From Dyadobacter sp. CY261 (GTDB lineage Bacteria; Bacteroidota; Bacteroidia; Cytophagales; Spirosomataceae): 64,000 nt of DNA. Below the pieces are notes generated by a model. The model saw only the letters and a list, made by a program, of their open reading frames with translations. It searched no databases and was not told the DNA's origin. The translations under genes and the position numbers were made by a program. Shown piece after piece: positions 43,331-52,400 of this stretch (the stretch's first letter is position 1; each line of letters opens with the position of its first letter). The DNA is taken from contig NZ_JAKCPW010000011.1 of NCBI RefSeq assembly GCF_021440085.1, positions 1 through 64,000 of the forward strand, written 5' to 3'.

Positions 43331-43354
43331 CATCCCTCTGAAGCCAAAGGGATG
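43331..43354 (-). terminator. Terminator of the ThuA/sugar dehydrogenase fusion gene
   Basis: On the minus strand, CATCCCT and AGGGATG form a stem extended by A-T pairs and followed by seven T residues. It lies 23 bases after the stop of the 43378 gene. Confidence 0.8.
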
Positions 43355-43377
43355 CTTTAAAATTTGCGTAGGCCAAA

Positions 43378-46300
43378 TTATTGCGCCGCTGACGCCATTA
43401 TTGCCTGCGCACTCATGACGACCATCAGACTGCCGGATGATTTGGAAGGGTTTACAAAAATCATATACACATCGTGCGGTTTGCCATCTGTTGCGGGCAA
43501 CTTCACCGGAATATCCAGGCTAGACGGTTTGAAATCCATCTTATCGGTCGGTTCCAGGAAAGCCGACTCACCGATCAGCTTGCCGGTCGGGCTATCGAGC
43601 CGCAGCTCAATTTTACCTCCGGTGGCGTTCAGTTGCGGCTTCGGGGCCGTCGCCATCAGCCGGAATGCCGATACGCCGTTGAGGTCTACCTGCTTCAAGC
43701 CCATAAAAGCACCTGATTTCGCCGGAATAGCCAGGTTATTCCCGCCATAGGACATTTTATTTACATTATCATACACATCAAAACCATGCACGTCCAGGAT
43801 GGCATTTCGCAAGACGAACGTCTGCTCGGAGCGCAACGCGGGCAGGCCTTTGGCACCTTTGTCCTCGTACGCTGCACGGACCACGAACACTCCTTTCCCT
43901 TTGTCGCCATTCGGAAGCGCGGCCGTGTAGTTTCCTTTTGTAGGGAGCGATGCCTGGGCAGTTCCCGACGACAAACTCAGAATGTATTTAACCATTTCGG
44001 AGGCATCGCCTGCCGAAAGCTGCGGGTGCGCGGCCATTGGCGTTTCGCCCCATACACCGCTTCCGCCGTTGATCACCTTTTTCGTCAGCGTCTCCACCGC
44101 TGTGCCATTGCCTTTGTATTTGCGCGCCACATCCGCATAAGCCGGACCGATCGATTTCTTGTTCACGCTATGGCAGGCCTTGCAATCACTCGCTTCGATC
44201 AGCTTTTTGCCGGCGGCGGATGCCCCGGTTGCAGACTGCGCCGCCGCATCCGCCGAGCGGTGACCCTGCGCTATGGCGACTTTATCAAAGCCTTCGGGCA
44301 AGTAATCGATATTAACTGCCACACGGTCTTCGTCGATGCCGTTTCCGAGCGCACCATCCTCTTTGTCCTTCACTTTCACATCATAAGGGAATGGTTTCCC
44401 AGGCACAAAAAACGACTTGTTGGCTCCCGGCATTTCCAGGCTGAGCACAGGCGCCTCATTGCCGACGGTAACGTCCAGCGACTGGGTCGAAATGCCTCCT
44501 TTACCATCACTTACTGTTAATACCGCTTTGTAGACGCCTGTTTTGGCGAGTGTTAATGCCGCATCCTGTGTATTAACTGTTTTGGTAAAACCATTTTTAG
44601 AAGTGATTTTCCAGGAATAGCTCAATGCATCGCCATCCGCGTCGTCGGTCCCTGCTGCAGTGAGCTTCAGGGCCAGCGGTGCGGAACCGCCTTGCTTATT
44701 GGCGACCATCTCGATCTTCGGTTTGCGGTTTCCGCCATTGTATTCGATGCGGATCAGGCGGGCATCGTCGTTGGCGCTAAACCAGCCGGAGCCGTATTCG
44801 AGCATATAGAGGTCGCCATTTTGCGCAAATTCCATATCCATCGGGTTCGAGAATTTGTAACTCGGCATAAAGCGCTCCATGGATGCATAATTGCCATCCT
44901 TATCCATCGTCACAGCCATGATCCAGCCGCGCATCCATTCGTAGGCGAGCAGTTTGCCATTATAATAAGCGGGAAATGCATTGGGTACGCCTTTGAAATC
45001 GTCCGAATAAAATACGGGTCCGGCCATGGCGTTACGGCCTCCGGCACCAACGAGCGGGAACTCAGGCGAGGCGTCGTAGGGATACCAAATGAATGCTTTC
45101 TGCGCTGCTGGCAGCACTTTAAGGCCTGTATTGCTGGGCGAATTGTTCGTCGGCGCAGCCACGTCCCATTTCTCTCCCGACTGGCTGGCTGTGAAATCAT
45201 ATTTGTTGTAGGCCTTGTTGTCGCCTACGAAATGCGGCCAGCCGAAATTCCCTGCTTTGCGCGCCTGCCCTACCTCGTCGTGACCAGCCGGGCCACGGTT
45301 CACATCCGGCTTGGCGGCATCAGGCCCCACCTCGCCCCAATACACGTAACCCGTGTGCTGATCGACCGAAATACGGAATGGGTTCCGATGGCCCATCGTG
45401 TAAATCTCAGGGCGTGTTTGCGGTGTGCCTTTCGGGAAAAGGTTGCCTTCCGGAATCGTAAACGAGCCGTCGGCCTGCGGTTTGATGCGGATGATCTTAC
45501 CACGCAAATCATTGGTGTTCGCCGATGATTTCTGGGCGTCCCATGCCTCGCGTCCGGCGCGCTCATCGCTTGGGCTGTATCCGTTGGAACCGTGCGGATT
45601 GGTGTTATCACCAGTCGAAAGATAAAGATTGCCCGCCTTGTCCCACGCAATGGAGCCCGCGGTATGGCAGCATTCCTCCCGTTGCGTCGGTACATCGAGC
45701 AGGACTTTGCGGGATGCTAGGTCGAGCTCGTCACCTTTCAATTCAAACCTCGCCAATACATTTTTCGATTCTTTCGGATCCGAATAGTAGAGGTATATCC
45801 AGTGGTTTTGTGCAAAGTTGGGATCTTTATTAAGCCCCAGCAGGCCGTCTTCCCCCATCGATTCCTTGCCTTCCTTGCTGACATATTTTGTGCTGACAGG
45901 TAGTTTGGCGATCGTTTTCAGTTCCTTAGTTTTGAGATTATAGAGACGCACTTCCCCTTTCCGCTGTATAAACAAAATGCGCCCGTCGCCCAGCACGCTC
46001 AGTTCCATAGGCTCGTCGAGCTTTTCGGCCAGCACTGCTTTTGAAAAGCGGTTCTCTTCCGGACGCGCTTTGGCAAAATCCACGGGTTTCGGCGCGTCAC
46101 CACCGGCAGCATAGCGAATGCCCGCCCAGAGGTGGTTCAGGAAGAGCGGCTCTTCGAATGTCTCGTCGGTATGCCCCATGGCCGTGTAAAACGACCGCCC
46201 GCCGTCGAATTCCTGGTACCAGCTCATCGGGTGGAAATCGGGATTCTTGCCGCCTTTGTAGCTGGTTTCGTCGATTTTCAGAACTACGTTGATTTTCGGG

Positions 46301-46836
46301 GAAATGTTTTTAAAACTGTAAAATTCATCGCTCCGCTCAAATTCGTCGGGCATACCCTGGGTAGCCCAATGGTTTTTCTGCGTGACAATAAATTTACCTT
46401 TCTGCACATTGTCCGGCATGGGGTGGTCGAGGAACCAGGCACCGGCGAGGGCACCGTACCATGGCCATTCATATTCGGTATCGCTGGCCGCGTGGATACC
46501 CACATAGCCGCCGCCTGCCTGAATGTAACGTTCAAATGCACTTTGTTGCTCCGCATTGAGGATATCGCCGGTGGTGTTCAGGAATATCACCGTACTGTAT
46601 TTTTTCAGATTGCTTTCCTTAAACTGGTTGGCATCTTCGGTAAAACTGACGCTGAAACCTTTCTCCGCACCCATCTTGCCCAACGCCTTTTTCCCGGCCT
46701 CGATAGACTGGTGCCGAAACGCGGCCGTTTTGCTGAATACCAGCACCTGCATTTTGGCCGTCTGTGCCCATGCGTCGCCCAGCAAGAGCCATACACAGCA
46801 AATCATCAGACCGGCACGCTGTAAATTCTTCTTCAT
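43378..46836 (-). CDS. Secreted ThuA / PQQ-type sugar dehydrogenase / PKD / cytochrome c fusion
   Basis: The 1152-residue product has a signal peptide (ending GDAWA), a ThuA-like domain at about 28-260 (VLVFSKTAAFRHQSIEAG, GGGYVGIHAASDTEYEWPWY), and a soluble quinoprotein glucose dehydrogenase-like propeller at 270-715 (EDGLLGLNKDPNF, GHRNPFRISVD, GGRNAMAGPVFYS). A PKD domain at 725-815, a cytochrome c domain with CKACH at 885-889, and a C-terminal CBM6-like carbohydrate module follow. The likely role is oxidising or rearranging a sugar in the periplasm, passing electrons to the haem. Such multi-domain forms occur in Bacteroidota. Confidence 0.9.
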   Translation of the reverse strand: MKKNLQRAGLMICCVWLLLGDAWAQTAKMQVLVFSKTAAFRHQSIEAGKKALGKMGAEKGFSVSFTEDANQFKESNLKKYSTVIFLNTTGDILNAEQQSAFERYIQAGGGYVGIHAASDTEYEWPWYGALAGAWFLDHPMPDNVQKGKFIVTQKNHWATQGMPDEFERSDEFYSFKNISPKINVVLKIDETSYKGGKNPDFHPMSWYQEFDGGRSFYTAMGHTDETFEEPLFLNHLWAGIRYAAGGDAPKPVDFAKARPEENRFSKAVLAEKLDEPMELSVLGDGRILFIQRKGEVRLYNLKTKELKTIAKLPVSTKYVSKEGKESMGEDGLLGLNKDPNFAQNHWIYLYYSDPKESKNVLARFELKGDELDLASRKVLLDVPTQREECCHTAGSIAWDKAGNLYLSTGDNTNPHGSNGYSPSDERAGREAWDAQKSSANTNDLRGKIIRIKPQADGSFTIPEGNLFPKGTPQTRPEIYTMGHRNPFRISVDQHTGYVYWGEVGPDAAKPDVNRGPAGHDEVGQARKAGNFGWPHFVGDNKAYNKYDFTASQSGEKWDVAAPTNNSPSNTGLKVLPAAQKAFIWYPYDASPEFPLVGAGGRNAMAGPVFYSDDFKGVPNAFPAYYNGKLLAYEWMRGWIMAVTMDKDGNYASMERFMPSYKFSNPMDMEFAQNGDLYMLEYGSGWFSANDDARLIRIEYNGGNRKPKIEMVANKQGGSAPLALKLTAAGTDDADGDALSYSWKITSKNGFTKTVNTQDAALTLAKTGVYKAVLTVSDGKGGISTQSLDVTVGNEAPVLSLEMPGANKSFFVPGKPFPYDVKVKDKEDGALGNGIDEDRVAVNIDYLPEGFDKVAIAQGHRSADAAAQSATGASAAGKKLIEASDCKACHSVNKKSIGPAYADVARKYKGNGTAVETLTKKVINGGSGVWGETPMAAHPQLSAGDASEMVKYILSLSSGTAQASLPTKGNYTAALPNGDKGKGVFVVRAAYEDKGAKGLPALRSEQTFVLRNAILDVHGFDVYDNVNKMSYGGNNLAIPAKSGAFMGLKQVDLNGVSAFRLMATAPKPQLNATGGKIELRLDSPTGKLIGESAFLEPTDKMDFKPSSLDIPVKLPATDGKPHDVYMIFVNPSKSSGSLMVVMSAQAIMASAAQ

Positions 46837-46865
46837 CTGGTCAGGTTGTTTGAATTAGTGACCAG

Positions 46866-46873
46866 CAAATGTA
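46866..46873 (-). promoter_or_regulatory. -7 element of the ThuA/dehydrogenase gene
   Basis: The minus strand reads TACATTTG (TAnnTTTG) about 29 bases before the ATG at 46836. The operator at 46884-46912 covers the region just upstream of it. Confidence 0.65.
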
Positions 46874-46883
46874 AATGAAAAAG

Positions 46884-46912
46884 TTTTATTGTCTACATTT
46901 GAGACAATAAAA
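46884..46912. promoter_or_regulatory. Predicted operator for the Nudix-type regulator
   Basis: Perfect 11-base arms (TTTTATTGTCT and AGACAATAAAA) with a 7-base spacer. The spacer and arm edge read TACATTTG on the plus strand, a -7 element for the regulator gene. The site would therefore control both divergent genes. NrtR/AraR-type regulators bind sites of this form. Confidence 0.82.
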
Positions 46913-47031
46913 TATGTACTACTTTATATTCCACCAATACCATAATTCGGCAACATCTTCAATCCTGGCTTTAAAACCACCGCTATAAAAGCGATATTGC
47001 CGATTATACCACCTGCAACCCTACGACAGAC

Positions 47032-47766
47032 ATGCATTCACCGAGTGAACAGGACTATATTGAGCAACTTTCCATCGACTGCGTCATCTTTGGATACCAG
47101 GATAGCCAGCTCAATGTTTTGGTCCCGAAGCTCAATTTTAAGGGAGATTTCTGTGCGTTGCCAAGCGGGTTTATTTACCAGAGTGAGGGGATAGACCAGG
47201 CTGCCCGTCGCATTCTGGAAGAGCGTACGGGAATTAAGGACATTTACCTGGAGCAATTCAGGGTGTTTGGCGATTCACCACGTACCAATAAAAGTTTCCT
47301 CGAACGCCTGATCCAGTTGAATGAAGACGAACTGGGCGACCAGCATTTCAACAGGAAGGAGTTCGATTGGATTACGCGCCGCTTTGTTTCAATCGGGTAT
47401 TATGCATTGGTGGATGTCAATAAAGTAGTGCCAAAAAAAACGGGCATCGACGAATCCATCAACTGGTACCCGGTGCGGGCGTTGCCGGAGATGATCATGG
47501 ACCATGCTGAAATGGTACAAAGCGCATTGCACACCTTGCAGCTTAACCTGGACGAGAAGCTGATCGCATTCAACCTATTGCCCGAAACCTTCACGATGCG
47601 CGACCTGCAAGAGCTCTACGAATCGATCTTCGACCGCGCATTTCCCCGCAACAATTTCCAGAAAAAGATCCTCGACCTGGATGTGCTCGAACGGCTGGAG
47701 AAGAAGTTTACCGGCGCGGCCAACAAGGCACCATTTCTTTATCGTTTCCGGAAAGAAAACGCTTGA
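47032..47766 (+). CDS. Nudix-related transcriptional regulator (NrtR/AraR-like)
   Basis: The 244-residue protein has an N-terminal Nudix-like domain (about 10-150: SIDCVIFGYQDSQLNVLVP, LPSGFIYQSEGIDQAARR) and a C-terminal winged helix (TFTMRDLQELYESIFD, NFQKKILDLDVLERLE) of the NrtR class. The Nudix box is degenerate: RILEERTGI replaces the catalytic R-E-U-x-E-E-x-G-U, so a regulator rather than a hydrolase is expected. Bacteroidota members respond to sugars such as arabinose or xylose derivatives. The divergent sugar dehydrogenase fusion is the obvious target. Confidence 0.9.
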   Translation: MHSPSEQDYIEQLSIDCVIFGYQDSQLNVLVPKLNFKGDFCALPSGFIYQSEGIDQAARRILEERTGIKDIYLEQFRVFGDSPRTNKSFLERLIQLNEDELGDQHFNRKEFDWITRRFVSIGYYALVDVNKVVPKKTGIDESINWYPVRALPEMIMDHAEMVQSALHTLQLNLDEKLIAFNLLPETFTMRDLQELYESIFDRAFPRNNFQKKILDLDVLERLEKKFTGAANKAPFLYRFRKENA

Positions 47767-47982
47767 ACTGCCTATTTGACGATCAGGAGGATAGCGCATA
47801 AGCCAGCCAGCTACTGCGATCAAACACTTTTTCCCGGCGTGGTGTCGATTCCAAATTAATTTGATGGATGATCCGCAAAAATAGGTGTGTGGCTCCAAAG
47901 CCACAACCGGTTAATACGAGAGCTACTTCTGATTTGGTTCGCAAGAGGAATCTTTGCACCGTATTAAATATTGTACGTCATA

Positions 47983-48414
47983 ATGAATCTTGAAGATACC
48001 CTCAAAATACTGGTTTTCGATATGCACCCCATTACGCGCAAGGGGATCCGGATGATGCTCAACAATATTACAATGGGCGAAAATGTCACGGAAGCAATCA
48101 GCCTGAATCAATTCTACAAGCATTTATCCGATTCAGAGTTCGACCTCATCGTTGTGAGCGTAAATGAGCCCGACAGCTTCGATAGCCGCAAACTTTCAGG
48201 CAAACTCCCCAGAACTGCGCTGCTTTATACCGAAGAAGGTGCGGAAGAGGCCATCGACATTATGGCCATGGGCGCGGGGGCATGTATGTCCAAAAAATGC
48301 GTCGACATCGAACTCAGGGAAGGTATTTCAGCAGTGCTCACCAGGCGCCGCCATGCCTGTGCCTACACCCGGGCACTCGCCGATACGATGGTACCGCAGG
48401 GAATGCATTTTTGA
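47983..48414 (+). CDS. Stand-alone degenerate receiver (pseudo-receiver) protein
   Basis: The 143-residue protein from the ATG at 47983 (MNLEDTLKILVFDMHP) looks like a REC domain. The phosphate-accepting Asp is replaced by Ser59 (FDLIVVSVNEPD), and only one acid of the usual DD pair remains (VFDMH), while Lys of CMSKKC is kept. It has no DNA-binding output domain. It may act without phosphate, by binding the adjacent histidine kinase or response regulator. It lies 68 bases before the full response regulator gene. Confidence 0.8.
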   Translation: MNLEDTLKILVFDMHPITRKGIRMMLNNITMGENVTEAISLNQFYKHLSDSEFDLIVVSVNEPDSFDSRKLSGKLPRTALLYTEEGAEEAIDIMAMGAGACMSKKCVDIELREGISAVLTRRRHACAYTRALADTMVPQGMHF

Positions 48415-48482
48415 TTTCATTTCGGAATGCATTAATTTCAGTTATCACGACCAATTCGTGATGGAAATGCCCTTGCTAGCTT

Positions 48483-49133
48483 ATGCCGCTCTCCATACTT
48501 ATCGCCGACGATCACCAATTGGTTCGAAAGGGGCTTCAGATGGTCGTGAAGGACGTTCTCGGATACAATGTCGGTGTCGAATTCGCAGAAAACGGGCGGC
48601 AGGTCATCGAGAAGGTCACCGAAAAGGATTTCGATTTGCTGATCACCGACCTCAATATGCCGGAAACGAACGATCTGGCGCTCATTCCCGACATTTTAAG
48701 CATTCGCCCCAAACTCAGGATACTCGTCGTGACGATGAAGCCCGACAAGGTCTTTGCAACCCGTTTCTTCCAGGCCGGCGCACTCGGTTATGTCAACAAA
48801 AATGAACCGGATGCCGTGTTAGCGGAGGCGATCCAGGTCGTAAGTCAGGGCCGCCGATATATCTCGCGCTCACAAGGCGATATTTTTTCCAATGCATTGA
48901 TGGGCAATGTGGCCAACACGCCTTTCGACAAACTTTCGAAACGGGAGTTCGAGGTGACATTGCTGCTGCTCAAAGGCTATGGCGCACTGGAAGTCTCTAA
49001 TGCATTGTCTATAAGCGCCTCAACCGCAAGCAGTTATCGTTGTCGCGTTTTCGACAAGCTTGAAATCAAGAACCTGCTGGAACTGAACCATCTTGCCCAG
49101 GTATATCAGATCGATCCGGATTTGGAAGAGTAA
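48483..49133 (+). CDS. NarL/FixJ-type response regulator
   Basis: The 216-residue protein has a complete receiver: ILIADDHQLVRKG (acidic pair), FDLLITDLNMPE (Asp56), VVTMK (Thr84), and GYVNKNEPD (Lys106). A LuxR-type helix-turn-helix follows at about 148-205 (LSKREFEVTLLLLKGYGALEV, STASSYRCRVFDKLEI). It probably works with the propeller histidine kinase encoded on the other strand; their 3' ends overlap by 68 bases. Confidence 0.93.
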   Translation: MPLSILIADDHQLVRKGLQMVVKDVLGYNVGVEFAENGRQVIEKVTEKDFDLLITDLNMPETNDLALIPDILSIRPKLRILVVTMKPDKVFATRFFQAGALGYVNKNEPDAVLAEAIQVVSQGRRYISRSQGDIFSNALMGNVANTPFDKLSKREFEVTLLLLKGYGALEVSNALSISASTASSYRCRVFDKLEIKNLLELNHLAQVYQIDPDLEE

Positions 49134-52113
49134 TGGTGAATGTACTCCCCCGCCCCGGCTCGGTGGTGACTGAAATCGCCCCTCCTATGTAGTCGAGCAT
49201 CGCATGGATCAGCAAGCTGCCCGTACCGCGGTTTCCGGCCTGTCTGTCGCGGCTCATGAACAGCCCGATCTGCTCGTCGGTCAGGCCCTGACCAGTGTCT
49301 GAGATCGAAATCCGCAAGCGGCTTCCATCTTCCCTGCAAGACAAGCTAATATCCCCCTCGTACGTGTTTTTATTAGCATTGTCGATCAGGTTCCGAATCA
49401 CCACGGAAAGTATCCGGTAATCCGAAAAGCATTGCTGGTCGGCACAAATAATGCTGAGTGTATTCCTGTTCACTTTGAAAAGCTCCTGGTACAATGAAGC
49501 GATCTCTTCAAACAGCTCTTTCATTGAAAACACGGTTTTACTCACTCTGAACCCCTCTCGCTGCGCGCTGATCCACATGAAGAACTGTTCCGTAAAGCCC
49601 AGCAGGTTTTGTGTCCCCAAGTGAAGATCGGAAAGGTAGGTATCGAGGTCGGCGGGTGGCAAGTGGGTGTGATTTTTCAAAAGTTTGCCGCTGATGAGGG
49701 AAATAAACCGGAGCGGCGAACGCATATCGTGCAGCACCATTGTGATAACGTGATCCTTGAACCGGTTACTTTCCAGCAGCGCCATTTCCGACTTCGCCAG
49801 GTCATCGACCGCGTTTTTCAGTTCGAAGGTTCGGTTAGAAATGGTGTTTTCCAATGCCAATGCTTCCCGTTCCAGCTTCGTAAGTCTCCTTTGGAATAGC
49901 AAATACCCGATCAACATCGAACAGCAAATGCAAAACAGGTAAAACCACCAGGTATTATAAAACCAGGGGGTCACCAGGATGGGTAATACCAGCTTGTTCG
50001 GACTTTTTGGACCCGCTTCGCCGCTCCGGCGGACGATCAGCTTGTAATCCCCGGCGGGAAGGCTGTTAATGGCCAGTTGACCCGTTTTATCGACGGCATG
50101 CCAGTACGGATCCAGGCCGGATACCTGGTATTCCAGGCCCAGATTTTCAGAATTTCCGAAATAAGGAGATGTTAATTGCACGGAAAGCCGCTTGAAATCG
50201 GGCGGCAGGCTGATCAACGTGTGATTGAACGCCACGAGCTGGTTATTGATCGTCAGGCTGTCGGTAAAAATGCTTTTTTCAGGCAGGTAAGGTTTGAGCC
50301 GGTTGGGATAAAACCATACCAGCCCTTTCATGGACGGAAGCGACAACAGGCTGTCTTTCAACCATAGATACGAAGGATCACATCCACCATTGAACTCATT
50401 CGTGGGAAGACCGTCGGACCGGTCGAAGCGAAAAAAGTAAGGTTCTTCCAACTGTCCTTCGGCATAAGCCATTAAATCTGCTTTCCGTACTTTGAACAGG
50501 CCATTGTTACTGGGCAGCCAAAAAAAGCCTTGGCCGTCTTCGATAAAGGAATGCACCGTTTTCAAAGCCTGTCGCATTCCCAGGGGCATCCGGTAAAGCT
50601 TGTTGTTTTGAAACAGGTAAAATCCTTTTCCATAAGTAGCTATCCACAATTTGCCGTCATCCTCTGCATAAACCGTGCGTATCAGCATCGAATCCAACAC
50701 CGATTTGTCAATGCGGTTGCGCTCATAATCGTACCATTTCAAGCCGTTTTCAGTACAAACCAGGAAATAGGAAGGTCTTATTTGCCTGGCGAACAGTATC
50801 CTTGTTTTCTGTGGAAACTGCTTAAAATCCAAAACCTTGTCGTTTACAAGCCTGGCGAACCCGCTGCTCTGCGCAAACAGATAACTTCCTTTACCAGCCG
50901 GGCTCATATGCACGAACCCGTATTCCAGCTGCGCCACATCCAGCACATTTCCGCTACGGATATCAAGCTTCCGGAGCATGTAATCCTGCGCAAAGTAGAG
51001 TTGGCGATCGGCAGTAGTAAAAAGCAGCGCGGAAATGTCGTTTTTAATGGGCAACTGACGCGGCGGTGCATCCCGTGAAAACAGAAAATTCTTTACTACG
51101 AATCTCCCTTCACCAACATCGGCCTGCGCGTAGGTACTCTGGCCCAGAATCGGAGACGAAAACGGCGGCGACACAAATGGCGACCGTCGTACTTTGAACA
51201 GCCCGTCTGTTGACGAACCGAGATAGTAGACGCCCTGCGCAGGCACAAAACGAATGCTGCGCAGTCCGGGTATACGGATATGATGCAACTCAATAGCCGA
51301 CTGAAAGCGGCCGTTGTGAAGCGACACCTTGTGCAGGTTCTCTCCTACATATACGTAAAAGCCATCGGGTGCAGGGAAACTCAGAAAATCCCCCGCCAGA
51401 AACCGTGCGTCGGACGCCAGCGTGCCACCGATCGATCCATACGCCGACAAATGACGACCGTTTTTCCAGACCTCGATATGGTTACCAGGCAAAATGCAAA
51501 CGAGCAATTGGCCGGCTAAAATCGTATACCGGGGATTCCGGCCCGTATAAGTCCTGATTTTTAACGGCTTCGCACGCCTGGGCGACACGTAAAGCAGGCT
51601 ATCCTGGTTCCGAAGGTAAACCTCTTTATCTGAAATACTGGATGAATATAGGAATGGGCTCGCTCCCAGGCGATTGTAAAAAAAGATAAGCTTTTTCAGC
51701 ATCTCCTTTTCCCCAACTACCACACCATGCTGCCCCACGTGGGCCGACCATTTGGGCATCAGCACCGGCCGTGGTGCGACATGTTTTCCGGTAGCGGCTA
51801 TCCTCAGTATCTGCCCTCCGTAAGCCTTGGCGTAAAGCGTGCCGCGAGCATCAGCCGTAAGCCCTTCCATCCGCTCCGATATCAGTCCTTTGATCTCGGA
51901 AGTTCCATAAATATCAAAACGCTGACCATCGTAACGTACCAGCCCCATTTCAGTGGCCATCCAGCAGAAGCCCCATTCGTCGAATGCGATGTCCTTTACG
52001 CTGTTTTGCGGCAAGCCGTTATCGGTATTGTATTGCGCAATGATGAGGTGCTGCGCGACAGCCGGATAGCCGCACAGGGCGAGCACTAGCAACAGGGGCA
52101 GCAGGATTCTCAT
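49066..52113 (-). CDS. Propeller-type sensor histidine kinase
   Basis: The 1015-residue protein has a signal peptide, a long two-bladed-propeller-like periplasmic sensor (about 20-640: YNTDNGLPQNSVKDIAFDE, GLPTNEFNGGCDPSYLW), a Y_Y_Y domain with GLEYQVSGLDPYWHAV and SLPAGDYKLIV, one membrane helix near 735-755 (WWFYLFCICCSMLIGYLL), and a kinase core with the H box VLHDMRSPL near residue 795, N box NLIDNANKNT and G boxes DTGQGL and GTGSLL. In contrast to hybrid one-component HTCS proteins of the phylum it has no receiver or DNA-binding domain; partner regulators lie opposite. Confidence 0.92.
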   Translation of the reverse strand: MRILLPLLLVLALCGYPAVAQHLIIAQYNTDNGLPQNSVKDIAFDEWGFCWMATEMGLVRYDGQRFDIYGTSEIKGLISERMEGLTADARGTLYAKAYGGQILRIAATGKHVAPRPVLMPKWSAHVGQHGVVVGEKEMLKKLIFFYNRLGASPFLYSSSISDKEVYLRNQDSLLYVSPRRAKPLKIRTYTGRNPRYTILAGQLLVCILPGNHIEVWKNGRHLSAYGSIGGTLASDARFLAGDFLSFPAPDGFYVYVGENLHKVSLHNGRFQSAIELHHIRIPGLRSIRFVPAQGVYYLGSSTDGLFKVRRSPFVSPPFSSPILGQSTYAQADVGEGRFVVKNFLFSRDAPPRQLPIKNDISALLFTTADRQLYFAQDYMLRKLDIRSGNVLDVAQLEYGFVHMSPAGKGSYLFAQSSGFARLVNDKVLDFKQFPQKTRILFARQIRPSYFLVCTENGLKWYDYERNRIDKSVLDSMLIRTVYAEDDGKLWIATYGKGFYLFQNNKLYRMPLGMRQALKTVHSFIEDGQGFFWLPSNNGLFKVRKADLMAYAEGQLEEPYFFRFDRSDGLPTNEFNGGCDPSYLWLKDSLLSLPSMKGLVWFYPNRLKPYLPEKSIFTDSLTINNQLVAFNHTLISLPPDFKRLSVQLTSPYFGNSENLGLEYQVSGLDPYWHAVDKTGQLAINSLPAGDYKLIVRRSGEAGPKSPNKLVLPILVTPWFYNTWWFYLFCICCSMLIGYLLFQRRLTKLEREALALENTISNRTFELKNAVDDLAKSEMALLESNRFKDHVITMVLHDMRSPLRFISLISGKLLKNHTHLPPADLDTYLSDLHLGTQNLLGFTEQFFMWISAQREGFRVSKTVFSMKELFEEIASLYQELFKVNRNTLSIICADQQCFSDYRILSVVIRNLIDNANKNTYEGDISLSCREDGSRLRISISDTGQGLTDEQIGLFMSRDRQAGNRGTGSLLIHAMLDYIGGAISVTTEPGRGSTFTITLPNPDRSDIPGQDGSVPAGS

Positions 52114-52346
52114 GCTCGGGATGTATGGTAGATCAGGCGCATTCTCTAAATGAAGTTAATAAAAGATGGTATTTAAACGAAATACCTATCCGGCGCATAT
52201 TAGTACTACGAGCGTCCTCAAATGATCCCCGGTCATGCCGTTAAAGTACTGCTTGACAAGCGGACTCACCGGGGATAATTTATAAAAAAATTTCTACAAA
52301 TACCTCCCTTCCGAAATAGAACGCAAATACCTGGTGGGCTAAAAAG

Positions 52347-52380
52347 AAAAAGGTCTGCAAACTGTTTTACAGACCTTTTT
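52347..52380 (-). terminator. Terminator of the alpha-galactosidase-like gene
   Basis: AAAAAGGTCTG and CAGACCTTTTT form an 11-bp stem with a 12-base loop, A and T tracts on each side. It lies 20 bases past the stop of the minus-strand gene at 52401. Confidence 0.85.
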
Positions 52381-52400
52381 AACTACCCATTGAACCGATT

